Source: Isoetes engelmannii
Lineage: Eukaryota; Streptophyta; Lycopodiopsida; Isoetales; Isoetaceae
Length of the DNA stretch: 26,164 bases
Direction of reading: 5' to 3'
Assembly: GCA_011763485.2 (NCBI GenBank)
Contig: JAANSK020130012.1
Coordinates: 1 to 26,164, forward strand
A program made the translations under genes and the position numbers. Every line of letters starts with the position of its first letter. Position 1 is the stretch's first letter. This document shows positions 1-11,339 of this stretch, piece by piece. The notes under the pieces are model-generated. The model was not told the origin of the DNA. It saw nothing but the letters and a program-made list of their open reading frames with translations, and did not search any database.

Positions 1-1265
1 AATAAGTTTTCTGATATTGGGTGCTTAGCGGGTGCTTGGCTTGCGCGAAAATGCCCCCCAGCTCCATGCTTTCACCCAGTTTTTGAATGATGGTTTCAGT
101 ATACACAACGAGCTACATATAATCTACTCAATTTTCCCATCCAACATATAACAAACTCAGGCTGGGCAGTTTTTCCTCTACTTGCTTCTCTAATAGCATA
201 TATTTCAACTAAAGCCTATGAATGGCTCTTACGGCTCAAGGGGAGTTCACATAGTTTTAGCCATACGAACACAGTGCTTGACCCGAAGGGTTTTTTTTTT
301 GGGCTTGAACCATGCATATACGTCATACATAGTAGGGGTTTTTCTGGTGATTGTAGTGCAATACCTAGATGAAAGTCTTTTTTTTTTTTTTTTTTTTTTC
401 CCCAAGCCATATACAAGAGGCCTTTGGCCGACCCCCTGCACGCACATGGCATATCCCTATAGAAGAGATGTACCCCCAGGGTATATGAATCATGTTTTTG
501 GAGCATATGGTGAATTTGTGAACGCATCCTCTGTCTGTTCAGCCTTTTTGATTGTTGAAGAAGCCGCCCTCTACAATACAGTTGCAAGGGAAACCTACAG
601 TGCATTAGCACTTATCTTTTACTAGATATATTCATACTTTTCGTCCCTTAATTGCTTTTTTCTAAGTAAGTTAAGAAAGTTTTAATGTAAAAGAAGGAGA
701 CTAAAATGTTCCTCAGCTAATGCAGTCATTGTGATTTTATTTCTTACATCTCTAATAATTAACCATATTTCTTTTGCATTATATTGCCATGTAGCAAAAT
801 AAAGAAACAAATTTTTATTCTCACCCCCTTCTTGATTACAACATCAAACTACAATCTTCAAATGGTAAATTGGTTACATCAGCAATGCATAAATGTCAGC
901 ATCACATTTTAAATCTTAATTAATACTATAGCAAAATGAATATAGGACATCATCAAAATACTAACCATTATATCCCCTAGCTATACATCTCTTTTTCTTG
1001 TGCTCAATGGCAACTTCATAGAGATCTGTACATGCCATTTGAGTAAAACCATCCCCAAACATTTTTCACCCAAGGTAGAATCCCTACATCCCAGCTCGAA
1101 AACCTAAACGATAATCATGAGAAATAAAATATATGGATACCAATGCTGACAGGTTTTAAACGCCTACTTGATTTAAGTAAGTAAGGATCTCGCCTTTAGT
1201 CTAATTTTGTCTAAGCCCAACCCAAACAGATTTCAAGCTCGATGAAGAAGTTCCTCTTATATTTC
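1..1265. other. AT-rich stretch without recognisable genes
   Basis: Open frames between 216 and 625 run through homopolymers on both strands and match nothing I know. I see no RNA gene or element end here. Confidence 0.5.
378..399. repeat. T22 homopolymer
   Basis: A run of 22 T. On the minus strand it is an A22 run that could be the poly(A) tail of an old retroposed copy, but no source element was recognised. A T10 run lies at 291-300. Confidence 0.7.
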
Positions 1266-1547
1266 TTATTTTTGCAGCTCTCGAAAGGATTTTCTGCTTA
1301 AAAGAGCCCCAAGATCTTTCATAACATCATCATCACTACCTCTCATCTTACCAGATGCTCCTGTTGACAGAGGTCCCTGCCCACCCTGGCCTGGCATAAG
1401 CGTTGGGATTAGGACCCAGAGGAGACCCTCTCCTCTACTTTGCATCCCTTGCGAGGAGGCCTCCCCTCTACTTCGCATTCCTTGCTTCGCAAATAGCCTG
1501 ATTTTTGGCATCCCCTGCTTTTGGAGGTAGCCTGATCTAGTGCGCAT
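1266..1547 (-). other. Unidentified ORF with a degenerate short repeat
   Basis: A 93-codon open frame on the minus strand. Its first half repeats a loose KQGMRSRGE-type unit; its second half has a Gly/Pro-rich patch and then MRGSDDDVMKDLGALLSRKS, which looks like a compact protein motif. It may be an exon or exon remnant. I do not recognise the family, and no flanking exons were traced. Confidence 0.25.
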
Positions 1548-2220
1548 CCCCTGCTTCTTGGCGTTGGAATGATTAAGGAAGTTTGTATCCTATCGCCCTC
1601 TTTTGCTAGAGCTTAAGAAGCTGCGGTTGATCTGGTTATGGTCATCTCTAATTTGGCCAGAGCTTTGTATCAAACACCTCACTGAGATTTTTGCAGGGCC
1701 ATTGATGTTTATTAACCATTTTGCCCCAGTTCTGGCAGCTTACTGTGTTGCCCACACAGAGTCCACCAGACAAGAACCTTTCTTTCCCTCCATCACTATA
1801 GCTCGAGTTGCCGGTTATATGGCCTTCAGAGCGACCACCCAGCAAAAGGCGTGAACGATAGTTTACAGCCTATACTGAGTTTAGAGCAGTTTTTAGTATA
1901 TTCCAGGCATATATCGATATATACCAAGAACATGCCAAAAACCCACACCCCTGGGGGGAGGGGGGGGGGGTTTCTTGGAGGGTTTTTTTTATGATGGCAA
2001 AGAGGGTTAATTACCGAAAAAAAAGAGGTTAGAATATATAAATTTGCACCTCGTAACTCAAAACCAATCATTATTGCATGGGGCATAGTGCACACTTCAC
2101 TTAATAAAATATGAAGGTAACTTTAATATATAAAACTAATTTCAAAGAGATACATATGAAGGATTCATCGTAGGACATCATCGAAGGATTGAGTGCAAGA
2201 CATCATCTGTGATCACAGGT
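1548..2220. other. Non-coding stretch with a long G tract
   Basis: No convincing gene. A CTGGGGGGAG plus G10 run at 1953-1970, then GGAGG, makes this strand able to form a G-quadruplex. The rest is AT-rich. Confidence 0.5.
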
Positions 2221-2740
2221 TGAAGTGGAAAAAGTAGTGCACATCTCACCTTATTTTATGGATGCTGGAGATTCAAAGTTTGCATTATGTAGTGCAATAG
2301 TGGCCAGTGAAGAGCAGCAAAACCATGCTGCAGGAAAGGTAGATGTCAACCAGGTAGTAGAATTGGATTCGAAAGATGGTAACACTAAACATGAAAGCAC
2401 AAAAAAGATGAGACAAAAAGGCACTTCACAGCCCAATAGCATTGGGCTGCTGCACAGGCAATAAGAAGAGCGAGAACAGAGAAAACCATAAAAAAGAATG
2501 TGTCACCACAATCGACATTGTGCCCTGCCTTCCTTAAGAAAAATCCAAGGATCGACGATGAGGCATTATAGCCTTGCACAAAGCGATTGAAATCCCTTAA
2601 ACAAGATAGTGCTGGTCTTGTGAATCGATGCAATCGATCAGATGGAAAAGGTTGGCATTGTCCATTGCTTGTGAAAATAGTTAAAGATGATATATGTTTC
2701 CGTTGTATGCCTTGGGGACACACCTTGCCCACCTGATAAG
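2214..2740 (+). pseudogene. Broken coding-like stretch with a WRC-like zinc motif
   Basis: Two open pieces lie close together. The first (from about 2222 to 2463) reads EKVVHISPYF and then a Lys/Ser/Gln-rich tail. The second, opening after a stop near 2568 and closing near 2740, reads RCNRSDGKGWHCP at about 2624-2662. The spacing C-x9-C matches the plant WRC domain (C-x9-C-x10-C-x2-H); the third Cys follows after 11 residues and the final His is replaced by Cys. WRC domains occur in GRF transcription factors and some JmjC proteins. In-frame stops between the pieces suggest a relic, or exons of a gene I cannot assemble. Confidence 0.35.
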
Positions 2741-2799
2741 AAGACGCCATTTCACGGACTACTACTACCTCGGTATTTGCAATGAGTGATCTTATCATG

Positions 2800-3564
2800 C
2801 AGTTCTAAAAACTCCGTTGAAGAGAACGTTGCACACCTGCAAAAATAGGGCACCTGCAATGATATAGGAGCCTTCCGATTAACTGCAATGTGGAAGGTTT
2901 ATGGGCAATGTGGAGTGTAATTCTTTCAATCTTATCTCTAGTAGCTAGGACTATAGTGCTACTTCTCCTTGGCACATAGAAAAATTAACTTCTTCAGCCT
3001 GTTTATGTTTACTTATGTCATGAAAATATTGCCACGATGGACATGCCCCTTGTAGGCATACAATTGCTGGAAGGAAGACTATGCGTACTTCTTGATTAAG
3101 GGGTATCAGTATGCTCGCTAGACTTTCTTTCGAGCCAGGGAATTTGTTCATCTCACTAGAATGAATAGCTAGCCCATTGGGCAAAAGAAAGATATTTAAA
3201 AGCGTCATGTTTCCAAGTCGCTATTTGTTTTATCCTTTATATGTCGATTATCATTTCTCAGAATACAGCTTTGGCTGCAATGCATCTGGTGACACCACAC
3301 CTACAAAATATTTGCAGTGCGTCAGCACCTTATTTAAGGGTAGACTTGTCATTCTTGCATGAATGGTTTGTCCTGCGAATTAGGATGGAGTTTATGACAG
3401 TCTTTAAAAAAATGTTTGACCGTCATATTGGACGTGCCTTGTGTCAACTAAGCTTGAGATTAAGGAAGTAGGAAATCTTCCCGATCTATGGGCACATTTA
3501 TGGCAGTTGGGAGGTGATAGAAAAGTATATCTTTGGAATAAAGCAGCAAAATTATGCCACAAAA
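2800..3564. other. Stretch without recognisable genes
   Basis: Only short, unsupported open frames are present. No element ends, RNA genes or motifs were recognised. Confidence 0.5.
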
Positions 3565-3801
3565 ATATGAAACCCTAACGGTCCGACCAGGCTATATCTA
3601 TTTTAGAGCCTTAAATTGCTTAGAAAACATATTATACCACACATCAACAAAAAGTTCTTTTATGGGGCTTTCTAACAAAGCAAATTTCACTGCAATCAGA
3701 AGCGCAAATTTCGTTCAAATCTGACTTCTCGTTAGGGAGTTATATAAAGAATGCCAAAATCCTAACCAAGTACGGTCGGAATTTAGGTTTTCCATATTCT
3801 T
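3565..3801. mobile_element. Possible small inverted-repeat element
   Basis: ATGAAACCCTAACGGTCCGACC near 3568-3589 is matched in inverted form by GGTCGGAATTTAGGTTTTCC near 3776-3795, with mismatches. The inside does not fold further. The size, about 235 bp, would suit a MITE, but no target-site duplication was seen. Confidence 0.35.
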
Positions 3802-4590
3802 AGACTGCTTCAAAGCATATCATGTCGCATCAACAACAAGAGGGATTTCCAGCAAATCAAATTTTGTCCCAATTTGATGGAGCCAAATCCCTTCCATTCC
3901 AGATGGAGTCGACCACGATCTTCCTCAAGCTACTCCTCATACATGTTTTTGGACGCATGTGTTGTTGACATTGACCTCAACTAGTAACTTATTGTCTTCA
4001 AACATGTTTTTACTGTAGCATCATATTTCAGTAATAAGGAGTTGCTATTGTTGTAATGTTTAGGTGAGAGGACATATCATACAATACATTTCCATTTAAA
4101 GATGATTTACAGGCTTGCCAAAACCGAGGTACAACATTTTCTTGAATTCTAACCTATCCACTTGTCTTCCATGCCAGCTCAACTAAACATATACTACCTG
4201 ATCTTCAAGGTCTCAAATCAAGGGAGAAAAGGTAGAAACACAAAGAAAAGTTAATTGCAAACCGCCTCTCCAAGGTATTTCTTGCCACTCATCTCGAACA
4301 ACATGAGGGAAAATGGATAATAGACAGTTCATTTAGCTCCAGACGTTCGTTGGTAATAGAAATGAGATGCAACAACCCTAAGGTCAGTGCCGAGTAATTT
4401 TGCATATCAATCTAAATTTTTGCTAACTCGGATGAGCTGAGCACAGTAAAAGCTATCTTAAAAGTCGAGATTTACACAAAGAGACAGAAGAATTAAAGTC
4501 GAGTCAAGTTTGGAACTAAAATTCTGTTAATTTTTTTTTTTCAAAGAGTGACGTGTGCGATTGAATTTGAGTCAAAGTTTACACTACTCT
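3802..4590. other. AT-rich stretch without recognisable genes
   Basis: No long frames, repeats or RNA genes were recognised. The foldback MITE is inserted at its right edge. Confidence 0.5.
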
Positions 4591-4599
4591 TATAGAATA

Positions 4600-5042
4600 G
4601 GGAAACTTACCAAAATACCCTTAAACTTTGTAAAAATTACCAAATTGTCCTCAATGTTTGGCATTTTGGGAAAAATGGCAATGACTTTTTTTATGATGAT
4701 CTAAATGCAAATGCAATCTTCAAACGAAATTGTAGATAACAATGAGATCTTTCCAACGAGCATAAGATCACTTAAATTGGAATTGATATGATATTGTTAT
4801 GCAGTTTTAAACGCATGCAAATTTTAAGCACAAAAATGGTCATAACTTGAGATTGCAATCTTCAAATTAGGTGATTTTATACTTGTTGGAAAGATCTCAT
4901 TCTTCTCTACAATTTACATGAAAGGTACATTTGCATTTAGATCATCACAAAAAAGTTATTGTGATTTTTACCAAAATGCCCCTCAGTTGAGGGGCAATTT
5001 GGTAATTTTTGCAAACTTGAAGGGTATTTTCGTAACTTTACC
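4600..5042. mobile_element. Foldback MITE, Mutator-like, with 9-bp target-site duplications
   Basis: The ends form long terminal inverted repeats: GGGAAACTTACCAAAATACC at the left against GGTAAAGTTACGAAAATACC read inward from the right. Pairing continues, with mismatches, over about 200 bp per arm, so the 443-bp element is nearly one large palindrome with its centre near 4800-4820. It is flanked by perfect 9-bp repeats TATAGAATA at 4591-4599 and 5043-5051. Target duplications of 9 bp with long TIRs are characteristic of the Mutator superfamily. It has no coding capacity and would need a transposase in trans. Confidence 0.88.
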
Positions 5043-5310
5043 TATAGAATAATGATGGATAATTGACGGTAAGGTAAAAGTGTGTATAATAGAAAGGAAG
5101 GTGGTTATGTTCAGATGCCAGACGACATGGGGGAAGTCAATGCAACATAATGCATCTCAAGGGGGTATATATGTATCTAAAATACTTCAAAAAATTAATA
5201 TCCCAAATATTTAAAATATGAAATATGGCACGTCAAACATGATATGATGGCGAAAATGGTGGTAAGAGGCATATAATATGTAATGAAAGTAGGAAGATAT
5301 AACAAACCTA

Positions 5311-6588
5311 AGTTCTAGCAGGTCGACATCAGGAGGGTTAGCAATATCATTCGGGACCGTTAGTGAATTGAGGCAAGAAGGTAATGGGAAAGGCATTACA
5401 ATCACCCAATTCGAAGAAGTGATGCAAAAAGCAACCCTCAGCTCCGCCCTTGGAAGTCAAGGTGTCACTTAAGAAACACTTGGAGGATCTTAATCCCAGG
5501 TGCATATGTGAAGAATATGAGTGTGTAAAGGTGAGGGCTTCAATAGCAAATGTGGGCGCATGCACTTCATGAAGTACAGTCGCTTACACAATGCACAAAA
5601 ATGCTCGAAGCGAGATATCTTCTTGTATAGTTCCTCGTTCTGCTTCTAAGCAGTATATCTACTGTGAATCATGGCAATAAGGGGGATCTTGACCGACAGG
5701 AGAGAAGAAGCAAGCTTTGAAGATTGGCCACAATTGTATGTTGTGCTTCAATTTGCTACAGCAACTAAGAGAAGTAGAAAAGAAGAGTGACCGTCGCATG
5801 ATAGTCGGGGATGTGGCAAGAATATGTATCAACTATTGGGAGAAAAACCCCATCAATCTAAGGTGTTACCTATGATAAGTAGGCAAGAGGAACCAGCGAC
5901 CGGAGTGTCTAGCAACGGCAGCAGGGACAATGGTGAACTTAGGACATGGTTTAGAGGAGAGCTCAATCCGATCGAGTCAAGGTGTGGTGGCAGCAATGAG
6001 GAATAAAGGGGTGTTCTAGCAGGTCGACATCAGGAGGGTTAGGGATAGCATCGGGAACCATGTCAGCAGATCGAGGCAAGAAGGTAAGGGTGCCCTCAAG
6101 AAACACTTGGAGGACCTTCTTAATCCCGAGTGCTTATGTGAACAATGTGAGTGTGTAAAGAAGAGGGTTCTGATAGCAAATGTGGGCGTATGTACTTCAT
6201 GCAGTGCAACCGCTTACACAATGCACAAACAATGCTTGAAGCGAGATATCTTCTTGTATAGTTCCTCTTTCCACTTCTAAGCGTATATTTACTGTGCATC
6301 ATGGCAAAGGGGGGTCCTGACTGACAGGAAAGAAGAAGCAAGATTTAGATTGGCCACAATTGTATGTTGTGCTTCAATTTGCTCCAGCAGCTAAGAGAAG
6401 TAGAAAAGAAGAGTGACCGTAGCATGACAGTCGGGGATGTGGCCAGAATATGTATCAACTGTAGGGAGAAAACCCCCATCAATCTAAGGTGTTACCTATG
6501 ATGGGTAGGCAAGAGGAACCAGCGGCAGGGGTGTCTAGCAACGACAACGGGGACAGTAGGGAACTTGGGACATGGTCTAGAGGAGAAC
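5311..6588. repeat. Diverged tandem direct duplication of about 0.65 kb
   Basis: Unit 1 (about 5313-5962) and unit 2 (about 6014-6588) share long matching stretches: the TCTAGCAGGTCGACATCAGG phrase (5314, 6015), AAGAAACACTTGGAGGA (5471, 6098) and TCTAAGGTGTTACCTATGA (about 5858, 6484). The offset falls from 701 to about 626, so unit 2 lost some 75 bp near its start. The frames are broken differently in the two copies, and the origin is not recognised. Confidence 0.8.
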
Positions 6589-8246
6589 GTTTTCTGACAC
6601 TGGCGACGACAACTTTTGACATAAACTTTTTCCAGAATGAATACCATTTTTGTCATGGATGAGGGCCAAAAGGTCTTGTATATAATTAAAATCGGCAATA
6701 TAAAACATTTTGTCTTGAATTAGAGTTTGGGTCATATAAATATCTTCGAAAACAATGAAATACAAGCACTAAAAACTAGTTAAGGCAGTTTGGGAACAGT
6801 TAGAATGGAAGGATTGATGAAACCATAAAGGCAAAAAAAAGGGGCGAGCATAAATCCAAAAAGGTACAAGCATAATAGAAGTATGGCGCCTACAATGGAG
6901 GGCCTCTGGAAAATAATTGTTTTATCATGAAACCTTAGCAGATACAATATGACAGTGGGTACTTAATACACTTAAGATTGAGGAAAAGACATCCTAAAAG
7001 AGAATGATCATAAACGAATATACCAGATACTCAGGATCTAGTAATTACATAGTATAAAAAGATTGGTTCATGACAAATGAGCAAGAAACGATATAATTGA
7101 ATCATCTAAGGCAGTAGCAGTGTTCGAAGAGAAAGGATGAATGATTTGGGGATCTGTTAGTGCAGTTGAAGCAACAAAGTTTGTAGGGGTGCTGCAAGGA
7201 TTGGAGGGGCATGGACTGGTGGAAGCAGGTGGGGGAGGAGAGGATCGTACAAATGGGAAGAAGCATCTAAGAAAGGGAAAGGATAAGGCGGCTGAACCAA
7301 TGTGGTACAATACAAACAAAGAGGAAAAAAATAGGAGGTATTGAAACAAAAACATCTTCTTGTCGTTGCACCATGAGGTGCAAGTATTTTACCAGAAGGC
7401 AGGGCGTTTGCACTCGCTATGAACAATTGAAGTGTTATAAGTATATGTGATTCCATCATCCGTTAGACCAGCTACAGCAAGGATATAGTATGAAACTCCA
7501 ATAGCATTAGCCTAATGGGAGGTCAGGAAATGGGAGAGTCAGATAATGGCAAATTCCTCTGAAGAAGCTAGTGAGGACTAAGGAGTTTATGTGTTTGTTA
7601 TGGTTGTTAAATGAAAGGGGAAATGGTTCTAGCCATTTGTACCATCCATATAATAAGGGCAAGATTTGTGTCCCCTATGGAGAGCTTGTACTTTATCTAT
7701 GGGATGGCAGCAATGAGGAATAAGAGGATGTATCAGGAAAAACTAAAAAAATTTGTTATATTGTATTTGTACAGAAGATTCTTTTTGGATAAGGAAAATA
7801 ATTAGTCCTATGTCTGCCGCCACACTAAAGCCTCTTCGCACACCCCTGGGTTGTAGGGAGGCTGTAAACCGATGGGCAGGGGATGGGACGAGTACGAGGG
7901 ATCAGATGATTTGTAATATATATTTTAAAATAAACAAAAAATAATAGTAAGATTTTTATTTCAAAAACTGAGTAACAGAGCTAAGGCGGGGGTGTCCAAC
8001 TTCTAAATTTTGTATACTATTACACAAATATATTAAAAGCATGGGGACTGGCTCTAAAGCTCCTCAAACAATGAATAGGTAAGTGATTGAATGGGATAGT
8101 ATAGCATCTAAAGCTCCATCACATGATGTTAATATCTATTTGGGATATCTTGATAGCTAAACTCACACGTCTTTATATCAATTGCACTTGTTTAGGATGT
8201 TGATGGAGCCGTGCTTCTATATGGTGTCTTATGGGGGTCAATGATA
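6589..8246. other. Stretch without recognisable genes
   Basis: Short open frames at 7141-7344 (+, Gly/Lys-rich) and 7611-7944 (+) have no recognisable motifs. The phrase GGCAGCAATGAGGAATAA near 7705 repeats one at about 5989, so this stretch may hold a further fragment of the 5311-6588 repeat family. Confidence 0.45.
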
Positions 8247-8576
8247 TTACTTTCCACACATGGACAGGTACATAAAGCCTTTCTGGCTCAAGCAATTGTA
8301 GTCAAGTCTGTAGTCCCATATCAAATCTTCTGCAATAGACTGGGTTCCTATCTCTTCAAAGAGCTTCTCTAGAACATCATAAAATATACTATCAGAAAGT
8401 GGTAAGCATGGGAACTTGCGCCTTCCAAACCTCGCATAGAATGGCCATATGTCCACAGCTCTTTGTTGTAAGGAGAAACGAGCCATCTGGTTCTCCAGAC
8501 AAGGGTGAAATGGAACTATGCATGTAGATGCATAATAACGAGGATCACAATGTTCTGACACAGTATCTAAAAACAT
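8247..8576 (-). other. Unidentified exon-like ORF, 109 codons
   Basis: The frame has balanced, protein-like composition rich in aromatic residues and Cys: WPFYARFGRRKFPCLPLSDS in the middle, then FEEIG and EDLIWDYRLDYNCL near the end. A possible acceptor (TTTTTAG) lies a few bases after its first ATG, and a weak GT lies just before its stop, so it could be an internal exon or an exon relic. I do not recognise the family, and neighbouring exons were not found. Confidence 0.35.
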
Positions 8577-8649
8577 GATCTAAGTAAGCCATAGCAGTGT
8601 TTTGTATTGGTAAAGAAATCACACTACGAAAATCAGATTAATCCCACGC

Positions 8650-9078
8650 TTGCAAGGGGTTCATGGAGAGCGGTACATGTTAACACATTTACCCATGAAC
8701 AAACATAGAACGACTGTGTCCATTCGCACAGGAGCACACTGCCTCAAAATTGTGATAGGCAGATTGGCCCGGCAAGAGCGAGAAAACAGGGTCTGCCAAT
8801 GCTGCCAACTGGGAGATATTGAAGATGAGTGCCACACTCTTCAGAATTACTGCAATATGAAAAGGTGGACGTGGACCTTAAAGAGGCGTGGGGCTGCCCT
8901 TTTGGCAGCAGCCCACTATGGCCCTTCCAAAGAAGGGTCATCCATATTGGGAGGCATGGCCAAAGATGGCCCATTCCTTTTAGGGCTAGGGTTTGCTAGC
9001 TATGAAGATGCCGGGGAAGAGCTCATTAGGCATTTAGTATCTGTGCCGAGCCTGTGGTTGGATGGCGAGTATAGCTAG
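8650..9078 (+). pseudogene. LINE ORF2 C-terminal fragment with Cys/His knuckle
   Basis: The frame carries SIRTGAHCLKIVIGRLAR, then VCQCCQLGDIEDECHTL, the arrangement R-x-G ... GR ... C-x2-C ... G-x-IEDE-x-H near the end of many plant non-LTR retrotransposon proteins. The fragment starts abruptly and has no RT domain upstream, so it is 5'-truncated, as LINE copies often are. A plausible 3' UTR follows to about 9400. The frame after the knuckle has no known domain. Confidence 0.55.
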
Positions 9079-10124
9079 CACATCATTTGTTCATTTCAAT
9101 TACCCAGTATTTGCACCTACTTGGACACAATATGTCGGATTTGTTACACCTAATCAACCGATACATGTGTGATGAACACGCCTTAGACATGGGGCTCAAT
9201 TGTGCCCCTGATCATACACTGGCATATGCAAATTTACAGTTCACTAGCAATTTTATTACTTCCCTCGAAATCTCTTCGAAGCTGGGGTTTTTAAATCCTG
9301 GACAATAATAGACGGGTTGTTGGTTTGTTTGTTATTTATTTGTTTAGGTCCCATAGACCATCTGTTCTTTTTTATTTTCTGCTATGAAATGTTAAAAACC
9401 ATTTGGGTGTCACAAAATATACTAAAGGTATTATAACCGGATGTATTAGTAACCATACAACATCTTAAAAGATAAAAGCATAATTATTTTTCTCAACTTA
9501 GTGCCTCCTTTGGCAACACGAAGCAAGGCCGCTTTGCTGTGTTTTATTGCACCGTCAGCTTGGGCCTTTTTGAATAGTCAAGTTTATAAGTCTTATGGAT
9601 TTAAGGTTATGGAATCAAATACAAAAGCAAAGCGAGGCAAATCCGACCATCACTTTGTTTGAATAACATAAAAGAAACAAAAGAGAAATTCGATCGTTTT
9701 CACATACAGAGCTGCATAACTTTCCCAACAAAAGCCCATATAAGATGAAAATAGAGTTTGACAAAATTGAGTTGGATTAAGTTGATTTCAATCATCCAGA
9801 GACCAAGAGGCCTATGGAATCCAATACAAGAAACAACATATCAAGCTGTCTAGGATTAAAAAAATCCCCGTCCTGAAGGCTTTTCGAGGGAAAAAACTTA
9901 GCAGCAATAAGCTCGCGGATAAATTGTACATCTGTACATTTGGATACGGAACTTCCGGAGGATTATTTATAACAACGAGAATATGACATCTGTGTTCAGG
10001 GGGTGGAAAAACATCCATGGTATATTGACTTATAAAAGCTAATTTAACCCGTAAAGTATATAATTTATCCCAAATCGTGGTAAAAAAAAAAAACCCCTAA
10101 TGGTAAGTATGCCACGTAAAATGG
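9079..10124. other. Stretch without recognisable genes
   Basis: The first 300 bp may be the 3' UTR of the LINE fragment. The remainder is AT-rich without motifs. A short oligo-A run lies at about 10081-10093. Confidence 0.45.
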
Positions 10125-10437
10125 TCAAAAAACCCGAGTCATAAAGTTTTTTGGACGCAGTCCAAATCTTTCAAAGTGGCAAGTGGTACCACTGACCTCC
10201 ATATTTGAACTCCACATAGAAGAACTTGTTCCAAACCCTGAACAGGTGTGCTTGATGGGACCAGTTGTAAGGCTCCACTTTGTTGCAATTGTTCTGCATG
10301 GCATTGTGAACCTTCCAACCTTGGTCTTTGACAGGTTGATCTGTATTCCAGTGTTCTTCCAGAAAGTACTCGGTGCATCCAAATGCTGCTGCATACTTAC
10401 TGAAGTCTGACCTAACAGGTCGACATCATCTATATAT
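10125..10437 (-). pseudogene. LINE reverse-transcriptase fragment
   Basis: Read on the minus strand, YIDDVDLLGQT sits at the right end, the Y/F-x-D-D catalytic box of non-LTR RT. It is followed by QQHLDAPSTFWKNTGIQINL and SKTKVGRF, the conserved 'thumb-side' block after the catalytic box. After a frameshift, LLCGVQIWRSVV and LKDLDCVQKTLMTRVF match the usual L1-type continuation. Both DD residues remain, but frames shift and upstream RT is missing. The same DNA read in another frame is an accidental ORF. Confidence 0.75.
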
Positions 10438-10443
10438 TAGTTA

Positions 10444-11275
10444 AAGGGATTGTTAGACTCATGGCATACAGTCAATGCATTATTTCACATCAGTCAAACC
10501 GATTGTGCTCAGTTGAATGCACCTTGTTGGTGGATCCCCCTGGCAGATAATGCTCCACTTTGCTCTACAGTGCACCCATTGACTCAAAGACGTTGGAAAA
10601 TGGCTGGAATCTTAACAATTGCAACGTGGTATGACTCAGGCCAGTTGCCGATATGGAGGCTTTTAAGTTAAAGTTTTTATTGGGGCGATGGAATAGAGCT
10701 CTTTGGCAAAAAGTAGTATGGGTTTGCCATGAAGAGGTTATGCAGTGCAAACTTATGAACTCTATGTATAAGTTGCTGCTTGATACGGATATTCTTCCTC
10801 CTTCTGATAAGTAGCCCAATCAACTCCTTCCTTCTCAATGGCAGCAGATGTGGTCTTGGGCATGGGATAAGTTTCTTCATCTTAAAGTGGCAGTTCTGTA
10901 GTTTCAGATTTTCATAGATGTCTTCTGGTTAACGTGCTTGTCCACAAGTTTAACCCTAAAATATCTGATCAGTGTCCTGTATGCAAGTGTGGATATGAGT
11001 CATTAAGCATTGTTTTTCTGTGTATGACCACCTTGGACTTGTATGGGGTTGATTGTCCTCCCTTTTTTAGGTTTCACTAACAAGTGCTTTTGGCAATTTA
11101 CTCGAGTACCTGGACAGAGTTACAAAGCCAGGCTTTTCATCTAGCAGCAGGATGGTTGCTTTGGACTATCTGGAAAAGACAAAGATTGGTAATCTTCAAA
11201 GGTCTGGATGTGGCAGATAATCGTGTTTTTCCAGAAGCTCAAGATCACATTGCTAAGTCGTATCATTCCTAGGAT
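10444..11275 (+). pseudogene. LINE ORF2 C-terminal region with zf-RVT-type domain
   Basis: The pieces in order on the + strand are: LNAPCWWIPL with W-x2-AGI near 10520-10620; W-x2-MWSWAWDKFLHLKV near 10835-10890; SDQCPVCKCGYESLSIVFLC near 10968-11025, the Cys/His cluster of zf-RVT; and LLWTIWKRQRLVIFKG near 11155-11205, the usual last conserved block. Several frameshifts and stops separate them, so it is a relic. It belongs to a different LINE lineage from the 8650-9078 fragment and lies back to back with the minus-strand RT fragment. Confidence 0.72.
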
Positions 11276-11339
11276 GGATCCTATGACACAGTCAGGTAGC
11301 CTAAGAAGTTAGTTGATACCAAACATGATGGTGCTGAAA

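Noticed and set aside
216-625. ORFs on both strands with poly-Lys or poly-Phe stretches
   Set aside because: They run through T10 and T22 homopolymers and have no protein-like content.
5300-5345. RT-like 'PDVDLL' on the minus strand near 5320 as a LINE catalytic box
   Set aside because: It shares only a short GTCGACCTG stretch with the true RT box at 10420; the flanking residues do not fit.
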